DNA of 17,684 bases. It comes from DATLFI01 sp035524895. GTDB taxonomy: Bacteria; Acidobacteriota; Thermoanaerobaculia; Multivoradales; Multivoraceae. Below, one piece after another: positions 13,559 through 17,684 of the stretch (the stretch's first letter is position 1; every line of letters begins with the position of its first letter). The notes beneath the pieces are model-generated. The model saw only the letters and a program-made list of their open reading frames with translations. It did not search any database and was not told where the DNA came from. The DNA is taken from contig DATLFI010000024.1 in NCBI GenBank assembly GCA_035524895.1, positions 1 through 17,684 on the forward strand. The letters are read 5' to 3'. A program made the position numbers and the translations under genes.

Positions 13559-13586
13559 ACCGGAGGCGTACAGGAGTGCCTCCGGT
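13559..13586. promoter_or_regulatory. 9-bp inverted repeat before the nucleotidyltransferase gene
   Basis: ACCGGAGGC (13559-13567) and GCCTCCGGT (13578-13586) are perfect complements around a 10-nt spacer. A -10-like TATTCT (13586-13591) begins at its right end and the ATG follows 6 nt later (13598). The layout suggests an operator over the promoter of a self-regulated module with a leaderless mRNA. No -35 consensus is seen at 17 bp. Confidence 0.5.
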
Positions 13587-13597
13587 ATTCTGCTTCC

Positions 13598-14116
13598 ATG
13601 CGCCGTCCTCTCGATCCGGAGCGCCTCCGGCGCGTCCTCGCAGAGCTGGGCCGCTCCTGCCGCGGCGGTGGGACGATCTACGTGACCGGGGGCGCCACGG
13701 CGCTCCTCGAAGGTTGGCGCAGCTCCACCGTCGACGTGGACCTCAAGCTCGACCCGGAGCCCGAAGGTGCCTTCGAGGCCATTCGCCGGATCAAGGAGAG
13801 CCTCGAGGTGAACATCGAGCTGGCTTCTCCCGACCATTTCCTGCCGGAGCTCCACGACTGGCGACAGCAGAGTCCCTTCATCGGTCGCTTCGGCCTGGTC
13901 GACTTCCATCACTACGATCTGCGCGCGCAGGCACTGGCCAAGCTCGCTCGGGGCTTCGATCGCGACGTGGCCGATGTGCACGCCATGCTCGAACGGCGCT
14001 TGATCGGGTGCGAGGCATTGCACCTCGCGCTCGAGGAAATGGCGCCGCGGCTCGAGCGATTTCCCAGGGTGGATCCCGCGGAGCTGCGCGCGCGTCTCGC
14101 GGAGGTCTGCCCGTGA
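13598..14116 (+). CDS. Nucleotidyltransferase-fold protein, toxin-antitoxin-like
   Basis: A 172-residue protein with the start of a minimal nucleotidyltransferase fold: IYVTGGATALLEGWRSSTVDVDLKL (27-51), with the glycine motif (Gly31-Gly32) and the metal-binding pair Asp46/Asp48 in VDVDL. A later stretch YDLRAQALAKLARGFDRDVADVHAML fits the helical segment seen in DUF6036/AbiEii-like proteins, where K-x-x-R/D-x-D-x-x-D occurs. Proteins of this group transfer a nucleotide to a target and several act in toxin-antitoxin or phage-defence pairs. It is coupled to the next gene by a GTGA overlap and preceded by an inverted repeat. No Shine-Dalgarno lies before the ATG. The family assignment is fairly good; activity and target are unknown. 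Confidence 0.8.
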   Translation: MRRPLDPERLRRVLAELGRSCRGGGTIYVTGGATALLEGWRSSTVDVDLKLDPEPEGAFEAIRRIKESLEVNIELASPDHFLPELHDWRQQSPFIGRFGLVDFHHYDLRAQALAKLARGFDRDVADVHAMLERRLIGCEALHLALEEMAPRLERFPRVDPAELRARLAEVCP

Positions 14117-14439
14117 GTCGAGCCGCGAGGAGCATCGATCGCGAGCCCGAGCTCGCCGGGCTGCCCGGCGCGGATCTGGTCGCCCCAGGCCTCGTCGACC
14201 GACGCAGAGGTCGTGAGAGCCCAGAGGCCGCGCTCGTCGAGGTGGCGCATGGACGCCTTCGTGCCCTGGGCCTGGCTGAGGCCTTGCCGCCACCGCAGCC
14301 GCTGCCGGAGCTGCGGCTCTACGAGCGGCTCGGACAGAAGTACCCGGGACGCGACCCCTACCCGATCTACTGTGCTTGGCTGGAACAGCTCGACAGTTTT
14401 TTGTGGGCGATGTACGCGGTCCGACGCCGGGCGGGGTGA
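14113..14439 (+). CDS. Small conserved partner of the nucleotidyltransferase
   Basis: A 108-residue soluble protein starting at a GTG that overlaps the upstream stop (GTGA). I recognise no domain name, but motifs such as ELAGLPGADLVAPGLVDRRRGRES, GRLRALGL and PELRLYERLG resemble a small family that I recall next to DUF6036-like nucleotidyltransferases. The size, gene order and tight coupling are those of a toxin-antitoxin partner. A mid-gene Arg/Glu-rich helix region and a Trp/Tyr-rich C-terminus (AWLEQLDSFLWAMYAVRRR) could form the interface. It ends 9 bp before the convergent gene's stop. Which of the two proteins is toxic cannot be told from sequence. Confidence 0.65.
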   Translation: MSRAARSIDREPELAGLPGADLVAPGLVDRRRGRESPEAALVEVAHGRLRALGLAEALPPPQPLPELRLYERLGQKYPGRDPYPIYCAWLEQLDSFLWAMYAVRRRAG

Positions 14440-14448
14440 TCCTTTCGT

Positions 14449-15723
14449 TCAGGCCGCCCCGACCAGGGGGCGCAGCGCCCGCAACCCGGCGACCGCGCGC
14501 TCGACGTGCTCGATCGTGTTGTAGACGTGCGGGCAGAGGCGAACACCGCCCGTCGCCGCGCCAGCGATGCCGTGCTCGCGGTAGAGCCGCTCGTAGATCT
14601 CCTGGCGCTGCGCCTGCGGCACCGCGACGATGCAGACGCCGCCGCTGAGCTCCGACTTGGCCGGCGTCACCAGCGAGTAGCCGGCCTCGACGGCGCCGAG
14701 CTTGAGGCGCGCGGCGAGCGCGAGGACCCTCTGCTCGACTCGCGCCGGTCCCAGCCGGTCGTGGAAGTGGGCGGCGACGCCGACTGCGGCGAGCGCCGCG
14801 TCGTCGCGCTGGCCGAGCGACTCGAAGCGGCGCGCCCCGACCGGGTCCGGGTCGACATCGGCGCCCCAGCTCGGCGCGACGACTCCGGGCCACAGCTCGG
14901 TCCAGCGCTCGGCGCGGACGTAGAGGAGGCCGACCTCCTTCGGGCCGCAAAACCACTTGTGCGCGCTCGCGCTGTAGGAGTCGACGCCCAGCGCGCGCAG
15001 ATCGACGTCCGAAGCACCCCAGGTCTGGGCGCCGTCGACGTGGAGCCAGATCCCGCGCGCGCGGGTGGCTTCGGCGATGCGCGCGATCGGCAGGCGGACG
15101 CCGCTGACGTTGGAGACATGCGTCAGCGCGAGCACGCGGGTGCGCGGCCCGAGCGCGCCGACGAAGCGATCCGTCAGCTCGTCGTCGCCGCTCGGCGACT
15201 CGGGCGTGACGATCTCCTCGACCTCGAAGCCGAAGCGCTGCGCGCGGACCTTCCAGGCGACGTGGTTGCTCGGATGGTTCTGGTCCCAGATCACGACGCG
15301 GTCGCCGGCGCCGAGCGAGAGGCCGTTGTGGAGGAGGCTGTTGGCCTCGCTGGTGTTGCGCACCAGCGCGATCTCGTCGGCGCTCGCGCCGAGTTGCCGC
15401 GCCACGTTCTCGCGCGCGCCCTCGAGCAGGGCGTCGAACTTCGCCCGGTTCTGGAACGAGCAGTCGACGTCGATGTCGCGGGTGAGCTGGGCGACCTCCT
15501 CGGCCACCACGCGCGGCGACGGGCAGAGGTTGGCGGCGTTCATCGGCACGCGCTCGTCGCGGAAGGCGAACTGTGCGCGCACCGCCTCCCAGTACGCCTC
15601 GCCGTCGCCGCCCTCGGTCGGTGCGGTCACCGGCAGTGCGGCGTTCGCCCTTCGCGCCGAAGTAGGCAGCAGCGATGCGGCGGCGGCCGCGCCCAGCAGG
15701 AGGGATCGGCGGGTGGTGCTCAT
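14449..15723 (-). CDS. Tat-exported class V aminotransferase-like PLP enzyme
   Basis: A 424-residue fold-type I PLP enzyme of aminotransferase class V (isopenicillin-N-epimerase / cysteine-desulfurase-like group). The N-terminus MSTTRRSLLLGAAAAASLLP has a twin-arginine signal, with a likely cut after the RRANA region, so the enzyme is exported folded with its cofactor. Catalytic landmarks are RNTSEANSLL (near 122-131), the cofactor aspartate in LHVDGAQTWGA, and the Schiff-base lysine in SASAHKWFCGPKEVG. The C-terminal GGVRLCPHVYNTIEHVER is the conserved substrate-binding Arg region. The start has GGAGG 5 nt upstream. The substrate, a periplasmic amine or sulphur compound, is unknown. It stands alone: convergent with the nucleotidyltransferase pair and next to a degraded hydrolase on the other strand. 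Confidence 0.88.
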   Translation of the reverse strand: MSTTRRSLLLGAAAAASLLPTSARRANAALPVTAPTEGGDGEAYWEAVRAQFAFRDERVPMNAANLCPSPRVVAEEVAQLTRDIDVDCSFQNRAKFDALLEGARENVARQLGASADEIALVRNTSEANSLLHNGLSLGAGDRVVIWDQNHPSNHVAWKVRAQRFGFEVEEIVTPESPSGDDELTDRFVGALGPRTRVLALTHVSNVSGVRLPIARIAEATRARGIWLHVDGAQTWGASDVDLRALGVDSYSASAHKWFCGPKEVGLLYVRAERWTELWPGVVAPSWGADVDPDPVGARRFESLGQRDDAALAAVGVAAHFHDRLGPARVEQRVLALAARLKLGAVEAGYSLVTPAKSELSGGVCIVAVPQAQRQEIYERLYREHGIAGAATGGVRLCPHVYNTIEHVERAVAGLRALRPLVGAA

Positions 15724-15739
15724 GTTCGCCTCCGGAGTG

Positions 15740-15766
15740 CTCGACCGAGCGTAGCCGAAGGTCGAG
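15740..15766. repeat. REP-like inverted repeat
   Basis: CTCGACC (15740-15746) and GGTCGAG (15760-15766) flank a 13-nt loop. Short palindromes built on CTCGA/TCGAG with an inner GAGCGTAGCCGAA-like loop are a common dispersed intergenic type in GC-rich genomes, from my general experience. Only one copy is seen in this window. It lies 17 bp upstream of the Tat enzyme start. Confidence 0.4.
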
Positions 15767-15836
15767 GGGAGGGCAGTGCTCCCAGCCTCGTTCGGCCTCA
15801 GCGCTCTCGGTCGGCGTTGCGGAACAGCGTCTCCAG

Positions 15837-16028
15837 AGTCTCGGCGCGGTGGGGCGCGGCTCCTGGCGCGTGCGCGGCGAGACCGAGAGCGTGATGACCT
15901 GCGACGCCGGGCGCTACCTCGTCACCAACCTCGTGCGCGCCTTCGAGGGCGACGCGCTGGTGCACGAGCGAGAGCGGCGGTTCGAGGTCGAGCGCTTGCT
16001 TTCCTCGGAGCTGCTACCGCCGGGCTGA
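15837..16028 (+). pseudogene. C-terminal remnant of a CocE/NonD (S15) type hydrolase
   Basis: About 63 residues on the plus strand ending at a TGA (16026-16028). The stretch WRVRGETESVMTCDAGRYLV, then TNLVRAFEGDALVHERERRF, resembles the end of the C-terminal jelly-roll domain of S15/CocE-type peptidase-esterases, where a T-E-x-x-M-T-x-D-A-x-x-F/Y-x-V-T-N-x-L-x-A-F/Y-E-G pattern occurs. The catalytic alpha/beta-hydrolase part, more than 400 residues, is absent: upstream DNA belongs to the divergent Tat enzyme. I read it as a leftover 3' end. The family call is from motif memory and is moderate. Confidence 0.5.
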
Positions 16029-17648
16029 GCGCTTCGTGTCTCGGGTCGGTTCGTGTCCGGCAGGGAGCGCGGGCCGCTTGCTGCGCCTGCCGGTGGGTCG
16101 GCCTTGGCTCTCCACGGTTTCCAGGCGATCGTGCAGCCATTGCACCTCTCCGAGCAGGAGCGCGCTCAGCAAGTGGTACTTGACCGTCTCGGGCCGTCCT
16201 GCCTCGTCGAAGACCACGAGCTCCGGGAACACCTCGGCGACTTCCTCGGCGACGAGGCCGAACTGGAGCGGCGTGTCGGGATTGGTGGCGGCGTGCTGGC
16301 GGTAGCGAAACGCGACCGGTCGCAGCTCGAGCAGCCGATCGGCGAGCGGGCCGAGGTCCTGGATGTCCTGCTTCGTGGCACGCGAGGACGAAGAAGTGCC
16401 GAGCTGCCCGGCGGTGTCGATCAGGACCGCGATCGCGTCGGCGTTGGCGGTGGTGATGCCGCGGATTCCGTTGATGAAGGTGCGGTTCTGCTGGCCGACT
16501 CCCGGGGTTGCTCCGCCCGTTGCCGTCCCCCCGATCCGGATGGTGTTGGTGTCCGACGAGTTACCGGTGGCGCCGGAGCCGAGGAAGATGTTGTCCCTGC
16601 CGGTGGTGGCATTGATACCGGCATCTCGCCCCACCGCGGTGTTGGTGTAGCCGGTGGTGTTGGACAGCAGCGCCCCGCGGCCAATGGCGGTGTTGGAGCC
16701 GCCGGTGGAGTTTGACCCAAGCGCCCGGTAGCCGCTGGCGGTGTTCTCGCGGCCCTCGGTGTTGGACTGAAGTGCCCGCTGGCCACTGGCGGTGTTGGCG
16801 AAGCCGATGGTGTTGGAGTAGAGCGCCCAGAAGCCGCTGGCGGTGTTGCCTGTGGTGTCGTCCCACAGGAACACCGCGTCATCCTTGAAGAGGTTGCTCG
16901 CAGCGCCGAGGGCGACGTTGGCGCTGACGCGGAGCGAAGGTGCGCCGAGAGCGGGCGTGGCCGCGGAGGCGACGCGCGTGACGCCGGAGGTGGATGAGGT
17001 GTGCGCTCCCGCGAAGGGCTCGTCGAAGTCTGATGCGACGCGCGGGCGCCTGATGTGCGCGCGTTCCGCCGGCGAGTCGGCGGCCACCGGCTCGCGAGCG
17101 TGGTCCGAAGTTGCAGTCGCCTCGTCGAGGCCCTGGGCACGCGGCCGGGCCCCGTCCCGGCCGTGGGTGCGGTAGCGCTCGATGGTGGCGATCGCGTGCT
17201 CGAGCTCGTCGAGCGAGGGCGCGGCCTCGACCTCGAAGAGGAACGGTGTCGACCAGTCGAGCTCCGCACCCGCCGCGGCGACGGCGGCGACGCTCCAGGC
17301 GTAGCGCTGTCCGCGCTCGAGGCAGTCGCTCGAGGGTGGTGTGAAGCCGCGAGCGTCGCCCGGCACCGAGGCGCGGGTGACCAGAGCGGGCGCGGCGCCG
17401 TCCTCGGAGAGCCGGAACACGGCTAGCTCGTAGCCGGGAGCGCGGGGGATGCCAGCCCAGAGGAAGGTCGGACAGCGCGCCTCCACGGCCGCTCCGAGGG
17501 ACTTCGCGCCCGGCGATACCGGAACCGGACCCTGGGCGGCTAGAACCGTTCCAGGGATGGCGAGCAGGGCGGCCATGGCTAGGGCAAGGGCAAGGGCGAA
17601 GTCGACGGCGAGGATCGAGTCCCGACGGCCACGAGGTTTCGAGCGCAC
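16014..17648 (-). CDS. Secreted fibre-like protein with Peptidase S74 self-chaperone domain
   Basis: A 544-residue exported protein. Residues about 10-38 form a signal peptide (hydrophobic ALALALAMAALLAIPG, then TVLAAQ). Residues 40-142 look like a fibronectin-type-III-like domain (PGYELAVFRL, RYAWSVAAV). A low-complexity linker follows. Residues 268-352 are five tandem 17-residue repeats of the form N-T-A-x-G-x-x-A-L-x-S-N-T-x-G-x-x, as in trimeric beta-helical fibres. Residues about 420-510 are an intramolecular chaperone domain of the endosialidase type (SSRATKQDIQDLGPLADRLL, FGLVAEEVAEVFPELVV, VKYHLLSALLLGEVQWL), which trimerises the fibre and is often cut off by itself at the Ser near its start. 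The tail is basic. The GTG start has AAGGGGG 6 nt upstream. No phage gene is nearby, so a cell-surface role is more likely than a tail fibre. Confidence 0.85.
   Translation of the reverse strand: MRSKPRGRRDSILAVDFALALALAMAALLAIPGTVLAAQGPVPVSPGAKSLGAAVEARCPTFLWAGIPRAPGYELAVFRLSEDGAAPALVTRASVPGDARGFTPPSSDCLERGQRYAWSVAAVAAAGAELDWSTPFLFEVEAAPSLDELEHAIATIERYRTHGRDGARPRAQGLDEATATSDHAREPVAADSPAERAHIRRPRVASDFDEPFAGAHTSSTSGVTRVASAATPALGAPSLRVSANVALGAASNLFKDDAVFLWDDTTGNTASGFWALYSNTIGFANTASGQRALQSNTEGRENTASGYRALGSNSTGGSNTAIGRGALLSNTTGYTNTAVGRDAGINATTGRDNIFLGSGATGNSSDTNTIRIGGTATGGATPGVGQQNRTFINGIRGITTANADAIAVLIDTAGQLGTSSSSRATKQDIQDLGPLADRLLELRPVAFRYRQHAATNPDTPLQFGLVAEEVAEVFPELVVFDEAGRPETVKYHLLSALLLGEVQWLHDRLETVESQGRPTGRRSKRPALPAGHEPTRDTKRSARR
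16593..16847 (-). repeat. Five tandem 51-bp coding repeats
   Basis: Exactly 255 bp, five units of 51 bp, encoding the 17-residue fibre repeats. The NTA-x-G core is kept in all five; the first three read NTASG, the fourth NTAIG and the fifth NTAVG. The first four end each unit with A-L-x-S-N-T/S; the fifth is divergent (AGINATTGRD). The units are similar enough for slippage or recombination to change the number. Confidence 0.85.
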
Positions 17649-17684
17649 AAGGCACCCCCTTCGCGATTCCAGCGCCGCGACGCA

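Noticed and set aside
16593..16847. CRISPR-like or other spaced repeat array
   Set aside because: The 51-bp units are contiguous, keep the reading frame and encode a protein repeat; there are no unique spacers.

Overview
The window is very GC-rich DNA from what is probably a soil- or sediment-type bacterium with a large genome. Eukaryote-like Ser/Thr kinase debris (MIGTRLG-YEITAKL starts), a Tat-exported PLP enzyme, a class II cytochrome c, several toxin-antitoxin modules and many 4-nt NTGA gene overlaps fit Myxococcota or a related deltaproteobacterial or acidobacterial lineage. That placement is inference; no rRNA or housekeeping marker is present. I see no tRNA, CRISPR array, transposase or integrase.

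Left part (1-9274, minus strand). A probable partial GcvH-like gene runs off the left edge. Next come a secreted class II cytochrome c (481-951) and a five-gene operon read from 9274 to 1237: class III aminotransferase (GabT-like), aldehyde dehydrogenase (succinate-semialdehyde type), carbon-nitrogen hydrolase, an unusually long Orn/Lys/Arg decarboxylase (931 aa) and an ATP-grasp ligase. The first four genes are chained by GTGA/ATGA overlaps; the ligase follows after 58 bp with a near-perfect Shine-Dalgarno. Together they look like a route from a basic amino acid through a diamine to an omega-amino acid and a dicarboxylate. The ligase and amidase suggest a step in which an amide is made and later removed.

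Middle (9275-11239). A divergent control region separates that operon from a plus-strand pair: an XRE regulator and a conserved protein of unknown function. The regulator appears to be transcribed as a leaderless mRNA from a promoter buried in a 20-bp near-perfect palindrome. A very strong hairpin lies between the two genes.

Accessory patch (11240-14439). Pieces of Ser/Thr kinase genes in both orientations, a 51-bp direct repeat made of kinase 5' ends, two VapBC modules, a third truncated PIN start, and a two-gene nucleotidyltransferase module preceded by a 9-bp inverted repeat. This is a toxin-antitoxin accretion zone with clear rearrangement scars.

Right part (14449-17684). A Tat-signal class V aminotransferase-like protein, a C-terminal remnant of a CocE/NonD (S15) type hydrolase, and a secreted fibre-like protein with five exact-length 17-residue repeats and a C-terminal Peptidase S74 self-chaperone domain.
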